Origin: Chryseobacterium gregarium DSM 19109
GTDB lineage: Bacteria > Bacteroidota > Bacteroidia > Flavobacteriales > Weeksellaceae
Reading direction: 5' to 3'
NCBI RefSeq assembly: GCF_000430845.1
Contig: NZ_AUMU01000002.1
Span: forward strand, 186,001-250,000
DNA length: 64,000 bases
The notes under the pieces were generated by a model that saw only the letters and a program-made list of their open reading frames with translations, was not told the origin of the DNA and ran no database searches. Both the position numbers and the translations under genes were made by a program. Positions 7,568 through 16,281 of the stretch are shown here, piece by piece; the first letter of the stretch is position 1; each line of letters starts with the position of its first letter.

Positions 7568-8362
7568 TTACGAAAGTGTTGTCCCGATGATAAATTCTTC
7601 ATCATCCATTAACTGAATATGCGGGCCGTTCACAGGATAATATCCCAACCCGTTTTTATGGCCGAACCATACTGTGTATTTTTCGGAAATTTTTCGGATT
7701 TTATCGCCGAAAGAAATGATATTGATAATCTGGATATGATCTTTGGTCTGACGTCCGTTGGTGAAAAAAAGCATCAGGTTAACAAAATCATCCGCTTCAA
7801 AATCAAAATAATAAAATACTGATATATTTTCCTGAAGGCATATTTGGGTAAGATCATGCAGGAATTCCCTTTTCAGGCCTGACGGCAGATGACCATCTAT
7901 CCGCATTGAGACATTTTCTGCATTGCATTTTTTAAAATCAGAGCCTACAAGCTGGATAAAATCATGTTTCTTTTTGTCGTAAATTCCTTCATAGTCAGCA
8001 TCAAAACTATAATTTGTTCCCATATCAAATGAAATTTTATCTTCAATAAGTTGGGCATTTTCATCTTTTAAAAGTTTTTCAACCTCCGAAACCAGCTGGA
8101 AATGATAATCGAATAAAGTATAATCGCGGGTTTCTATAAACAGGCAGTTCCCGTTTTTTTTAACCGTTAGATAAGCTCTTTTATATTCGGATTTCAATGT
8201 TGTTATTTTGAGCAGAAAGCTTTCTGTATCGCTGACAGATACACTTGCCTGAAGCTGTGCGGGATTATCGGCATGTCCTCCGAAACCTTTTAGAAATCTG
8301 AAAAAATCGAAATGATACAGCCCTTCAGGGAATTTGTAATACCAGTATACGCCTAAAATCAT
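7568..8362 (-). CDS. Hypothetical protein
   Basis: A 264-residue soluble protein without signal peptide or membrane segment. It begins MILGVYWYYKFPEGLYHFDFFRF and has a mixed alpha/beta look with many aromatic and acidic residues. I do not recognise a family; immunity-like or DUF proteins of Bacteroidota sometimes look like this, but that is only an impression. Its ATG overlaps the stop codon of the frameshifted gene upstream (ATGA at 8359-8362), so the two were probably translationally coupled, and a GNAT gene follows 13 bases after its end. Confidence 0.75.
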   Translation of the reverse strand: MILGVYWYYKFPEGLYHFDFFRFLKGFGGHADNPAQLQASVSVSDTESFLLKITTLKSEYKRAYLTVKKNGNCLFIETRDYTLFDYHFQLVSEVEKLLKDENAQLIEDKISFDMGTNYSFDADYEGIYDKKKHDFIQLVGSDFKKCNAENVSMRIDGHLPSGLKREFLHDLTQICLQENISVFYYFDFEADDFVNLMLFFTNGRQTKDHIQIINIISFGDKIRKISEKYTVWFGHKNGLGYYPVNGPHIQLMDDEEFIIGTTLS

Positions 8363-8689
8363 TTTAAAAATTTATAGATTTTGAATTCACCATATTTCCT
8401 CGGGTACTGTAAAGAATAATCTGTATAAAAACCGATACTGAAATAACAGCCACCCTTATCATTGCATTTTCCGAAAACCTTTTCCTGATTAATTCCATAT
8501 AGCTGATTTTTCAATGGTGAATTTTTTAAGCTGACTGATGTCCGTAAACCGATGTACTCTGGTGACTTCAGAACTTATTTCAGCTTCATTCAACGTAACA
8601 GCAATATTGATAAGATTAATATTGTTCGTAAACCGCCACCCGAATAACAGTATTGAAACAGATAAAAGAAAAGGTCTGAGGAGTTTCAT
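8359..8689 (-). pseudogene. Small secreted/membrane protein gene broken by a +1 frameshift
   Basis: The start at 8689 gives MKLLRPFLLSVSILLFGW (signal peptide-like) and a coherent frame to about residue 60, then stops early at 8489. Another frame continues without stops as QLYGINQEKVFGK, then CNDKGGCYFSIGFYTDYS and YGEFKIYKFLK, ending in ATGA shared with the next gene. Removing one A from either the A6 run (8522-8527 on the plus strand) or the A5 run a few codons later joins the two into one protein of about 109 residues. The 331-base span is 3n+1, as a single inserted base predicts. It could be a true pseudogene or a homopolymer sequencing error. Function unknown. Confidence 0.6.
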
Positions 8690-8955
8690 TGATCAATGAT
8701 TTAAGCGGATTTCAGTTCTATCAAATGTAAAAAAATCAATCCGAAAAAAATGTAAAAAAAACACATATATATTATGTATGGTACCATGATCATCACGGTA
8801 TGTCATTAAATGATTGAAAGATTAAACGGGCCAGATAAGATAGGATATCTGCATGTTCAGATTTATATACGATCCTAAAGCAGGTATTACTTTTTCGTAA
8901 TGAAACGGAGTATTAAATTAATTAAAATTTCACATCCTGAAAATTTCAAAACCCT

Positions 8956-8963
8956 TAAATTTG
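8956..8963 (+). promoter_or_regulatory. -7 element of the pafA promoter
   Basis: TAAATTTG matches the Bacteroidota -7 consensus TAnnTTTG and lies 21 bases before the ATG of pafA. A TTG inside it is in frame with the gene but is part of the promoter, which supports the ATG at 8985 as start. I see no clear -33 TTTG. Confidence 0.5.
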
Positions 8964-8984
8964 TTCCCAACAAAATTTTACGGA

Positions 8985-10631
8985 ATGCTTAGGAAAATTT
9001 CGGTTGTGGCAGCTGCTTTTTTGTCAGTCATTACAACCAACGCGCAGAAGAACAAAAATTCTCAATTGGAAAGGCCTAAACTGGTGGTAGGTCTGGTTGT
9101 AGACCAGATGAGGTGGGATTACCTGTACCGATTTTATAATAAATACGGCAATGATGGTTTCAAAAGGCTGTTGAACACCGGCTACTCTTTAAACAATGTT
9201 CATATTCCTTATGTTCCTACCGTTACAGCTTTGGGGCATACCTGTATTTATACAGGCTCGGTTCCGGCGATTCACGGAATTGCGGGAAATGACTGGACCG
9301 ATAAGGAGACCGGAAAAAACGTGTATTGTACTGCTGATGAAAGCGTACAGCCTGTAGGCACTACCAATGTAAAAGTAGGAAGTCATTCTCCGAAAAATCT
9401 ATGGTCCACTACTGTGACTGATGAACTGAGACTGGCCACCAATTTCCAGGGAAAAGTCATCGGGGTTTCCCTTAAAGACCGTGCTTCTATCCTTCCCGCC
9501 GGGCATACCCCGAACGGAGCTTATTGGTTTGATGACTCTTCGGGGAACTTTATTACCAGCACATGGTATATGAATGATCTGCCGCAGTGGCTGAAATCAT
9601 TCAATGCTCTTAACCTGCCGGATAAATTGGTTGCCAACGGCTGGAATACCCTGCTTCCGATCAATCAGTATACCGAAAGTTCACCGGACAATTCGTCCTG
9701 GGAAGGATTGCTGGGAAGCGCAAAAACGCCTACTTTTCCTTACAGCAATTTAGCTGCTGACTATCAGGCTAAAAAAGATAATATCCGTTATACGCCGTTT
9801 GGAAATACACTGACTTTAAAATTAGCTGAAGCTGCCGTTGACGGAGAAAAACTGGGAGGTGATGATATTGTGGACATGCTGGCGATTAATTTAGCTTCTA
9901 CGGATTATGCAGGTCACAAATTCGGGCCTAATTCTATCGAGGTAGAGGATGTTTATTTAAGGCTGGATCAGGATTTAGAACAGTTCTTCAATTACCTGGA
10001 TGCCAAAGTAGGGAAGGGCAAGTATACCGTTTTCCTTTCGGCTGACCATGGAGGAGCCCATTCGGTAGGGTTTCTGCAGGAACATAAAATAACAACCGGG
10101 TTTTTCGGAGACGGAATGGAAATGAACATGAATCAGAAACTGAAAGAAAAGTTCGGGGTTGATAAACTGATCAATGCGGTTGATAACTACCAGATTTATT
10201 TCGACAGAAAATTATTAAAAGAAAATAAATTAGTGCTGGATGAGGTAAGGGATTTTACCGTTCAGGAAATTGAAAATGACCCTAATGACCTGTATGCGGT
10301 TTCGGTAACGAAAGTGCAGGAAGCTACAATTCCTGAGCCGCTTAAGCAAAGGATTATCAATGGCATTAACAGGCAGAGGAGCGGGGATATCCAGCTGATT
10401 TCTCACGATTCTATGCTTCCACCATATGCAAAGACAGGAACTACGCACAGTGTGTGGAATTCTTATGATTCCCATATTCCACTGATTTTTATGGGCTGGG
10501 GAATTCAGCATGGTACAAGCGATAAGCCTTATTCAATGACGGATATTGCCCCTACGGTTTCTTCTCTTTTGAAAATTCAGTTTCCAAGCGGGAATGTCGG
10601 AAATCCGATTACCGAAGTAACTGGAAAATAA
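8985..10631 (+). CDS. pafA: PafA-type alkaline phosphatase
   Basis: A 548-residue exported phosphomonoesterase of the alkaline phosphatase superfamily, close in length to Elizabethkingia PafA. A signal peptide (residues 1-20, ending TTNA-QKN) is followed by the metal site VGLVVDQMRWDY (Asp40), the threonine nucleophile in PTVTALGHTCIYTG (probably Thr81), the KxR pair LKDRAS that contacts phosphate, and metal ligands in STDYAGHKFGP, LSADHGG and GTTHSVW. This complete set predicts activity in the periplasm. PafA enzymes are known to be calcium-active and not inhibited by phosphate. A shared hairpin separates it from the convergent Crp-like gene. Confidence 0.93.
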   Translation: MLRKISVVAAAFLSVITTNAQKNKNSQLERPKLVVGLVVDQMRWDYLYRFYNKYGNDGFKRLLNTGYSLNNVHIPYVPTVTALGHTCIYTGSVPAIHGIAGNDWTDKETGKNVYCTADESVQPVGTTNVKVGSHSPKNLWSTTVTDELRLATNFQGKVIGVSLKDRASILPAGHTPNGAYWFDDSSGNFITSTWYMNDLPQWLKSFNALNLPDKLVANGWNTLLPINQYTESSPDNSSWEGLLGSAKTPTFPYSNLAADYQAKKDNIRYTPFGNTLTLKLAEAAVDGEKLGGDDIVDMLAINLASTDYAGHKFGPNSIEVEDVYLRLDQDLEQFFNYLDAKVGKGKYTVFLSADHGGAHSVGFLQEHKITTGFFGDGMEMNMNQKLKEKFGVDKLINAVDNYQIYFDRKLLKENKLVLDEVRDFTVQEIENDPNDLYAVSVTKVQEATIPEPLKQRIINGINRQRSGDIQLISHDSMLPPYAKTGTTHSVWNSYDSHIPLIFMGWGIQHGTSDKPYSMTDIAPTVSSLLKIQFPSGNVGNPITEVTGK

Positions 10632-10653
10632 AATAATTCGGAATAACAGAGTG

Positions 10654-10686
10654 AAAAATCCTTAACAGAAAAGTTGAGGATTTTTT
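10654..10686. terminator. Bidirectional terminator between pafA and the Crp-like gene
   Basis: AAAAATCCTTAAC (10654-10666) pairs with GTTGAGGATTTTT (10673-10685) with one G-T wobble and a 6-base loop; A- and T-runs flank both sides, so it can act for both convergent genes. Confidence 0.75.
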
Positions 10687-10688
10687 AT

Positions 10689-11285
10689 TTAAATAAATAT
10701 TTTAGTGCCGTCAATTCTCAGCATATCCTGCTTTTCCATTTTTTTAATGGCCCGGATTACCGTTTCTATTCTCATTCCGGTAAGGGAAGCCAGCTGCTGC
10801 CTAGTGTAAGGAACAGGATAAGAAAACTTTTCTTTAAAGCCGAAATGGCTTTTAATATGGTTCATAATAAGATGAAGCTTGGCAAGCGGATCCTGAAAAG
10901 AAAACGGAGCCGCAATGACATATCGGTAATGCATGCGGTCTGCCGTATAAGAATATATTTTAAAAAAAAGATCAGGCTTCTTCTGAAGCATCTTTATCAG
11001 TTTGTTTTTTTCCAGCTTTATAATTTCACAGTCTGTAATGGCTATTGCATTGACAGCATATTTTTTGTCATGAAAAAGATAGGTTTCTGCCAGGCAATGA
11101 CCATCAAATGGGATTCCATGGATAAACTCTTTACCGTCTTCCAGAAAGCTGCTTAGCTTAACCGTGCCGGATTTTATTTGTAAATAATACTTCGGAGTGC
11201 TTTCTTCTTCAAAGATATATTCACCGGGGATATAGTTTTGCAGTTCAGCGCCATGGGAAAACAATAGGTTTTCGCAAATGATCAT
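10689..11285 (-). CDS. Crp/Fnr-family transcriptional regulator
   Basis: A 198-residue regulator with an N-terminal cyclic-nucleotide-binding-like jelly roll (YIPGEYIFEEESTPKYYLQIKSGTVKLSSFLEDGKEFIHGIPFDGHCLAE) and a C-terminal winged helix (YPVPYTRQQLASLTGMRIETVIRAIKKMEKQDML). The cAMP-contact residues of true CRP are not evident, and there is no N-terminal cysteine cluster of FNR, so the effector is unknown. It converges on pafA. Upstream lies a gap of about 230 bases that holds the barnase/barstar terminator. Confidence 0.88.
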   Translation of the reverse strand: MIICENLLFSHGAELQNYIPGEYIFEEESTPKYYLQIKSGTVKLSSFLEDGKEFIHGIPFDGHCLAETYLFHDKKYAVNAIAITDCEIIKLEKNKLIKMLQKKPDLFFKIYSYTADRMHYRYVIAAPFSFQDPLAKLHLIMNHIKSHFGFKEKFSYPVPYTRQQLASLTGMRIETVIRAIKKMEKQDMLRIDGTKIFI

Positions 11286-11468
11286 AAGCTAACAGTTATA
11301 GATTTGTGATAAAATTAACAAATTAACATAATGTTTAAAAATTAATAAGTACCACATGCATGCCTTAAAACTGTTCTACCAAAGCAATTGGCCATCTTAT
11401 AAATGAACTGATGTATTTTATCTGTTTTTATGAAATTTTTACAAAACCGCAGATATGAATAAGATAAA

Positions 11469-11496
11469 AAAATCTGCAGATTTCTCCGCAGATTTT
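11469..11496 (-). terminator. Terminator of the barnase/barstar transcript
   Basis: AAAATCTGC (11469-11477) pairs with GCAGATTTT (11488-11496). Read on the minus strand it follows the barstar stop codon and is succeeded by a run of T residues (complement of the A-run at 11465-11472). Confidence 0.7.
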
Positions 11497-11513
11497 ATTG
11501 TTAATTGAGCTGA

Positions 11514-11834
11514 TTATAATGATTCATTATTATCGGTATTTTCCTCCTCATCTTCGTCATCATATTGCTCCAGAAAATATGTAAAAGTGAAATCTTTCAG
11601 TTCTTCCTCTGCATCCTCCAGTGTGGTCAGCAGGTCTTCAAAAGTTTCAAGCTGATCAACCGTCATGTTTACAAATTCGAGGTGAAGCGGCATTTCCAGG
11701 CCTCCTGTAATGACATCCGATAAGGCATCCAGGTTATTTCCGAAATGCTCAGGAAGTATAATTTTTTCTTTTAACTGGGCATAAAAGTCTTCATCATCCC
11801 CGATGCCTGTAAAATCTATGTATATTGTTTTCAT
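11514..11834 (-). CDS. Barstar-family ribonuclease inhibitor
   Basis: A 106-residue cytoplasmic protein matching barstar (about 90 residues) plus an acidic tail (QYDDEDEEENTDNNESL). The barstar core is seen as HFGNNLDALSDVITGG, where Asp36 and Asp40 correspond to Asp35 and Asp39 that plug the barnase active site; the usual tryptophan between them is a serine here. It is the gene immediately downstream of a barnase-type RNase, so it is the expected immunity partner. The order RNase first, inhibitor second, with an 87-base gap, is the standard one. Confidence 0.88.
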   Translation of the reverse strand: MKTIYIDFTGIGDDEDFYAQLKEKIILPEHFGNNLDALSDVITGGLEMPLHLEFVNMTVDQLETFEDLLTTLEDAEEELKDFTFTYFLEQYDDEDEEENTDNNESL

Positions 11835-11921
11835 ATTCTTATTTAGTAATTAATTGATCCGGAAGCATAATGCAGAAGAACCTGATCTACGGTCCGAGCA
11901 TTGTGCTTAATGAGCAAGAAG

Positions 11922-12419
11922 CTATTGCTTTTCAAAATTCTTATAATGGTCTTTGGTCAGGTAAACTTCACCCTTTTCTGTGAAAACAATCCGGTCCCCG
12001 TTTCTGTTTCCGCAATGGTAATTTACATCAGCCTCATAATATAGATTATTCTTTGGAAGGCTGCCCTCACGGTTGCCGAAACGGTCTCCGCCGATGGCTT
12101 TTCCGGGCAGGACCTCACATAGATTCCCTTTGGCAGGATCCCAGCCGCTTTTTCTGGCTTCGGTTTTCGTCATGTAATATCCGGGCAGTTTATGGTTTTG
12201 TTTTATATAATTCACCACGGTTTTCTCTTCCGTTAACAGGTCGATGGATTGTTGAACAGAAATTGCCGAGTTTCCATTTGCTGCCCCATATTCAATAATA
12301 GGATTTGTCTCTGAAACCGGATTTTTATCCGCGATGAAATTTTTGTACACATACATCACGGACATTCCAAACAGAAGTCCTAAGCAGATAAAAAATACAG
12401 ATCTTGTTTTACCGGTCAT
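11922..12419 (-). CDS. Secreted or membrane-anchored barnase-type ribonuclease
   Basis: A 165-residue protein with an N-terminal signal or anchor helix (SVFFICLGLLFGMSVMYVY, residues 7-25) and a C-terminal barnase domain. All catalytic residues can be placed: the lysine of YYMTKTEA, the glutamate of YYEADVNY, the arginine of GDRIVF and the histidine of KDHYKNF. The motifs SGWDPAKGNLCEVLPGKAIGGDRFGNREG also match barnase closely. Two cysteines (in NLCEV and YHCGN) are absent from barnase and could form a disulfide, as in some streptomycete RNases. It probably acts outside the cytoplasm, as RNA scavenger or anti-competitor toxin, with the adjacent barstar protecting the producer. Confidence 0.9.
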   Translation of the reverse strand: MTGKTRSVFFICLGLLFGMSVMYVYKNFIADKNPVSETNPIIEYGAANGNSAISVQQSIDLLTEEKTVVNYIKQNHKLPGYYMTKTEARKSGWDPAKGNLCEVLPGKAIGGDRFGNREGSLPKNNLYYEADVNYHCGNRNGDRIVFTEKGEVYLTKDHYKNFEKQ

Positions 12420-12497
12420 GTTTTAAAATTTAAATTGACAAGTACCATTCTGCCTTTTACCGGCGCATTGTTATATTGATAAACTGTTACATTGATT

Positions 12498-13292
12498 TTA
12501 TCCTTTTCTCCACTCTTCCGGAATATCACAGACCGGGATCGGGACCATTTTATGTTTTGCAGCTTTATGCATCCTGTCGAAAATCATGAACACCTCTTTA
12601 TCACGGCCTTCATAATCAGCAACCGCTTTTGTTCCATATTCCTTCTGGATTTTTTCCAGCTCAGGGTACGTAGCACCGATCTGGTCTTCATCGGTTCTTT
12701 CAGCATCCCAAAGCCCGTCTGTAGGAATGGCGTTCTGTATGCTTTCAATCAGGTTCAGTGATCTTGCCAGTTCATATACTTCGGTTTTATAAAGATCTGC
12801 AATAGGCGAAACATCAACACCGCCGTCACCGTATTTGGTATAAAAACCGATACCGAAATCCTCTACTTTATTTCCGGTACCGCAAACCAGAAGCCCGTGA
12901 AGCTGTCCGAAATAATACAGATTCAGCATTCTGAACCGGGATCTTGTATTGGCCATCGCCAGGTTATTGTTAGGCTGGTCTTTTGAATGCGCTCCGACAA
13001 CATTTTCAAAGCTTTCAAAGACCGGGGTAAGGTTAACCGTTTCCCCTTTAACATTCGGAAATCTTTTCTTTAAATCTTCAATATGGTCCTGTGCTCTGCT
13101 GATCTGGTCTGCTTTCTGCCGAATCGGCATTTCCAGAAGAAGTACGTCAAGTCCCGTCATGGCACAAAGTGTAGAAACCACTCCGGAATCCACACCTCCC
13201 GAAACGCCCAGTACATATCCTTTTGCATTAGCTTTGGTGGCGTAGTCTTTCAGCCAGTTGACAATATGGTCTGTTATTTTCTGTGTCTGCAT
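12498..13292 (-). CDS. nadE: NAD+ synthase (ammonia-dependent type)
   Basis: Makes NAD from nicotinate adenine dinucleotide, ATP and ammonia. The 264-residue length without a glutaminase domain fits the short NadE. The ATP pyrophosphatase P-loop SGGVDSGVVSTL (residues 31-42), the GTGNKVEDFGIGFYTKYGDGGVDVSPIADLYKTEVYELA block and DGLWDAERTDEDQIGATYPELE are diagnostic. It lies upstream of the barnase gene on the same strand and divergent from gldB, an order I recall from other flavobacteria. Confidence 0.93.
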   Translation of the reverse strand: MQTQKITDHIVNWLKDYATKANAKGYVLGVSGGVDSGVVSTLCAMTGLDVLLLEMPIRQKADQISRAQDHIEDLKKRFPNVKGETVNLTPVFESFENVVGAHSKDQPNNNLAMANTRSRFRMLNLYYFGQLHGLLVCGTGNKVEDFGIGFYTKYGDGGVDVSPIADLYKTEVYELARSLNLIESIQNAIPTDGLWDAERTDEDQIGATYPELEKIQKEYGTKAVADYEGRDKEVFMIFDRMHKAAKHKMVPIPVCDIPEEWRKG

Positions 13293-13463
13293 TGTTTATA
13301 TTTTTTAATCTTTTTAAAAAGTTTCAATTTATATTCCAAAAATCTTCAGAGATGATGTTCTCGAACGAATGAAGTAAGCTTTTATGCACTCTAAAAGCCG
13401 GGCAAAGACATGAAAAGAGTTGCAATTATTTTGTTTTTCGGCATCCGGTTATCTTTAAATCAT

Positions 13464-13471
13464 TATTTTTG
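13464..13471 (+). promoter_or_regulatory. -7 element of gldB promoter
   Basis: TATTTTTG fits TAnnTTTG and lies 24 bases before the gldB start codon; no clear -33 element is seen at the usual distance. Confidence 0.4.
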
Positions 13472-13495
13472 TACCCTTAAATTCCATGTAAAAAT

Positions 13496-14479
13496 ATGAA
13501 GATTTTCAGAATTATTGCGCTTTCTTCAGGATTAGTTTTGAGTTTGAACGCCTGTAAAAAAGAATCCCCGAACCCGTGGAACGTGGAAATAAAGACGCCT
13601 GCCGAAAAAGTGGTAATCACTGATATTTCCGGGAAATTTTATGACCAGAGCATGCCGCTGGACCAGTTTAAAGCTGAGTTTCCGTGGTTTCAGGGAACCG
13701 TGAGCGATGCTGATTTCGGAAAACGGAGAACCGATAAGGAAGAAATTAAAATTTACAAGGAAGCCATCGGGAAAATAGACCGGAAAAAGCTTCAGACTGA
13801 TCTTCATGATCTGTTTTCACACATCAGATATTATTTCCCGCAGTTCAACAGCCCGAAAGTATACCTGTTTTCTTCAGCTTTACAGATGGTCCAGGACCCG
13901 ATTTTCTATGATGCTAAAGGAAATCTCCTGTTCATCGATATTACGGGTTTTATGGGCGAAGGAAACCCTAATTACAAAGGTCTGGAAATGTATTTCCAGA
14001 AATCGATGAACCCGAACAATATCGTTCCGAAGGTAGCACAAATTTTTGCGGAAGGTTTTGTAAAAGAATCTCCGGACCATCAGAAATTTATTGACATGAT
14101 GATCCTGAACGGGAAGATCATGATTCTTAAAGATGCCTTTCTGCCTACTTATCCTGAATACCTGAAAATGAATTATACCCAGAAACAGTATGAATGGGCC
14201 GTGGACAATGAAGCCAACATCTGGAATTACTTTGTGGAAAACAATATTATTTTCGGGGAAGACCACAGATTGGAAGACCGTTTTATCGCTCCGGGGCCGT
14301 TCTCGAAATTTTATACCGATATTGACAATGAATCTTCACCGCAGGTCGGAATTTTTGCAGGGTGGCAGATCTGTAAAGCCTATCTTAATGAAAAACCGGA
14401 TACCAAGCTGCAGGATTTCCTGAAGATGGATGCAACGGTACTATTTAACCAGTCCGGATATAAGCCGAAACTGAAGTAG
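13496..14479 (+). CDS. gldB: Gliding motility lipoprotein GldB
   Basis: A 327-residue lipoprotein with signal MKIFRIIALSSGLVLSLNAC (Cys20). The body fits GldB: DISGKFYDQSMPLDQFKAEFPWFQG near the N-terminus, LQTDLHDLFSHIRYYFP and LFIDITGFMGEGNPNYKGL in the middle, and DFLKMDATVLFNQSGYKPKLK at the end. GldB is required for gliding and T9SS function in Flavobacterium and is exposed at the periplasmic side of a membrane. gldC follows by 90 bases. Genes gldB and gldC adjacent to each other is the normal flavobacterial order. Whether this strain glides cannot be told, because non-gliding Chryseobacterium keep these genes for secretion. Confidence 0.92.
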   Translation: MKIFRIIALSSGLVLSLNACKKESPNPWNVEIKTPAEKVVITDISGKFYDQSMPLDQFKAEFPWFQGTVSDADFGKRRTDKEEIKIYKEAIGKIDRKKLQTDLHDLFSHIRYYFPQFNSPKVYLFSSALQMVQDPIFYDAKGNLLFIDITGFMGEGNPNYKGLEMYFQKSMNPNNIVPKVAQIFAEGFVKESPDHQKFIDMMILNGKIMILKDAFLPTYPEYLKMNYTQKQYEWAVDNEANIWNYFVENNIIFGEDHRLEDRFIAPGPFSKFYTDIDNESSPQVGIFAGWQICKAYLNEKPDTKLQDFLKMDATVLFNQSGYKPKLK

Positions 14480-14569
14480 GAGAAAAGATGGAATTTTGAA
14501 GATGGAATAGAAATGCTATAAGTAAGCAGATAGCTAAAAATAAATTAGAAATAAATAGAACAGAACGTT

Positions 14570-14896
14570 ATGAGAAAAACTCAGATTACGATAGATGTAG
14601 AGCTTGATGAAAACCATATCCCGGAACAGATTACCTGGAATGCCCAGGATGGCGGAATAGAAAAAGAAGAAACGAAGGCCACCATGATTTCCGTTTGGGA
14701 TGATAAAACCATGGAAGCTTTAAGAATTGACCTCTGGACGAAGGAAATGCCGGTTGACCAGATGAAAATGTTTATCCACCAGATCCTTGTTTCTCTTGGG
14801 AGTACTTATCAGAGAGCAACAGGAGAGGACGATGTAGCGCAGTGGATAGAAGAAATTGCGGAAGAATTTGCTGTTAAATCGGCGATAAAAATGTAA
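14570..14896 (+). CDS. gldC: Gliding motility protein GldC
   Basis: A 108-residue cytoplasmic protein, full length for the family: MRKTQITIDVELDENHIPEQITWNAQDGG, then KATMISVWDDKTMEALRIDLWTKEMPVDQMKMF and the helix ending AEEFAVKSAIKM. GldC improves gliding in Flavobacterium but its molecular role is not known. It follows gldB, as usual. The gap to the next gene (14897-15018) shows no terminator, so read-through into the transsulfuration gene is possible. Confidence 0.92.
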   Translation: MRKTQITIDVELDENHIPEQITWNAQDGGIEKEETKATMISVWDDKTMEALRIDLWTKEMPVDQMKMFIHQILVSLGSTYQRATGEDDVAQWIEEIAEEFAVKSAIKM

Positions 14897-15018
14897 AATG
14901 CGTTTGGTATTCAGCAACGGGCAACAGGCTTTTGCTAAAAACAGACACATAATAATAAATCTTTTGGAATCAGCTGTAAGGCTAAATGCCAAAAGCAATA
15001 AGCTAAAAGCATACAATT

Positions 15019-16158
15019 ATGAATTTTAATACAAAAGTAATACACGGAGGGCAGCATCACGAATCGGCAACGGGTTCTGTAAATGTGCCCGTATTTTTAA
15101 CCTCTACCTTTGCACAGAAAAGTCCGGGAGTTCATTCCGGTTACGAATATTCAAGAGCGGCCAACCCTACAAGGCAGGCGTTGGAAGATTCTCTCGCCAG
15201 TATTGAAAACGGGGCAAGAGGTCTGGCATTCGGTTCCGGTCTTGCTGCCATCGACTGTGTCCTGAAATTGCTGAATCCCGGTGATGAGGTCGTGGCGGTT
15301 GATGATTTATACGGAGGAACCTACAGGATGTTTACCAGGCTTTTTGAAAAATATCAGCTGAAGTTCACATTTGTGAATTTTGATGATGTTTCTAAAATCG
15401 CTGATGTGATCACTGATAAAACCAGACTGATCTGGGTGGAAACCCCAACCAATCCGTTAATGAAACTGGTTGATATCAAAGCGGTTGTCGAAATAGCCAA
15501 AGGAAAAGATATCCTGGTTGCCGTTGACAATACTTTTGCCACACCTTATCTTCAGAGACCGATTGATATGGGAGCTGACATCGTGATGCACTCTGCTACA
15601 AAATATTTAGGCGGGCATTCTGATGTGATCGCCGGAGCTTTGGTTGCTAAAGATGCTGAATTGGGAGAAAAGCTTCATTTCATCCAGTTTGCAAGCGGCG
15701 GGATTTTAGGGCCTCATGATTCTTACCTGGTATTGAGAGGGATCAAAACACTGGCTTTAAGGGTTCAGAGACACTCGGAAAACGGGATGGCTGTTGCCAA
15801 ATATTTAGAGTCTCATCCTGCGGTTGACAAAGTTATTTATCCGGGACTGGAATCCCATCCGCAATATGAACTGGCCAAAGCTCAGATGAAAGATTTCGGA
15901 GGCATGGTTTCCTTTACCTTCAAATCCGGTAAGCAGGAAGATGCCGTTAGATTCCTGGAACAGGTAAAAGTGTTCACTCTGGCGGAATCATTGGGCGGTG
16001 TAGAATCGCTTGCCAACCATCCGGCTCTGATGACCCATGCTTCGATCCCTGCAGAAAAACGGGCTGAACTGGGAATTACAGATGATCTCGTGCGTTTAAG
16101 CGTAGGGATTGAAGATGCGGAAGACCTGATCGCAGATCTGGAAAGAGCATTTTCTTAA
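15019..16158 (+). CDS. metB: Cystathionine gamma-synthase / gamma-lyase family PLP enzyme
   Basis: A 379-residue cytoplasmic Cys/Met-metabolism PLP enzyme. The pyridoxal lysine is in MHSATKYLGGHSD, phosphate contacts are in YEYSRAANPTR and FGSGLAAID, and the C-terminal LAESLGGVESLANHPALMTHA is typical. Members interconvert homoserine esters, cystathionine and cysteine. Gamma-synthase and gamma-lyase cannot be separated safely by eye; flavobacterial homologues are usually called cystathionine gamma-synthase. A cystathionine beta-synthase-like gene at 57957-58940 would complete a transsulfuration route in the reverse direction. Confidence 0.88.
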   Translation: MNFNTKVIHGGQHHESATGSVNVPVFLTSTFAQKSPGVHSGYEYSRAANPTRQALEDSLASIENGARGLAFGSGLAAIDCVLKLLNPGDEVVAVDDLYGGTYRMFTRLFEKYQLKFTFVNFDDVSKIADVITDKTRLIWVETPTNPLMKLVDIKAVVEIAKGKDILVAVDNTFATPYLQRPIDMGADIVMHSATKYLGGHSDVIAGALVAKDAELGEKLHFIQFASGGILGPHDSYLVLRGIKTLALRVQRHSENGMAVAKYLESHPAVDKVIYPGLESHPQYELAKAQMKDFGGMVSFTFKSGKQEDAVRFLEQVKVFTLAESLGGVESLANHPALMTHASIPAEKRAELGITDDLVRLSVGIEDAEDLIADLERAFS

Positions 16159-16172
16159 TTCACTAAAACAGA

Positions 16173-16228
16173 TATCATGAGAAAAACGGAGGCCACATTC
16201 CTTAGTGAACTCCATTTTTCTCATGATA
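16173..16228. repeat. 19-bp inverted repeat after metB
   Basis: The arms 16173-16191 and 16210-16228 are reverse complements with one mismatch and an 18-base loop. A second potential pairing (TTCACTAA at 16159-16166 with TTAGTGAA at 16202-16209) overlaps the loop, so alternative folds are possible. It probably ends the metB transcript, although no T-tract follows. Confidence 0.5.
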
Positions 16229-16281
16229 AATTTTGACAGTCATCAATACATCATGGCTTATCACTTATAACATTATTTAAA

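Noticed and set aside
8961..8984. TTG-initiated extension of pafA (and similar TTG extensions before the glucosaminidase, GreA-like, serine hydrolase and cbpA genes).
   Set aside because: In pafA, GreA-like and cbpA the TTG lies inside the TAnnTTTG promoter element; for the others an ATG a few codons later precedes a normal signal peptide.
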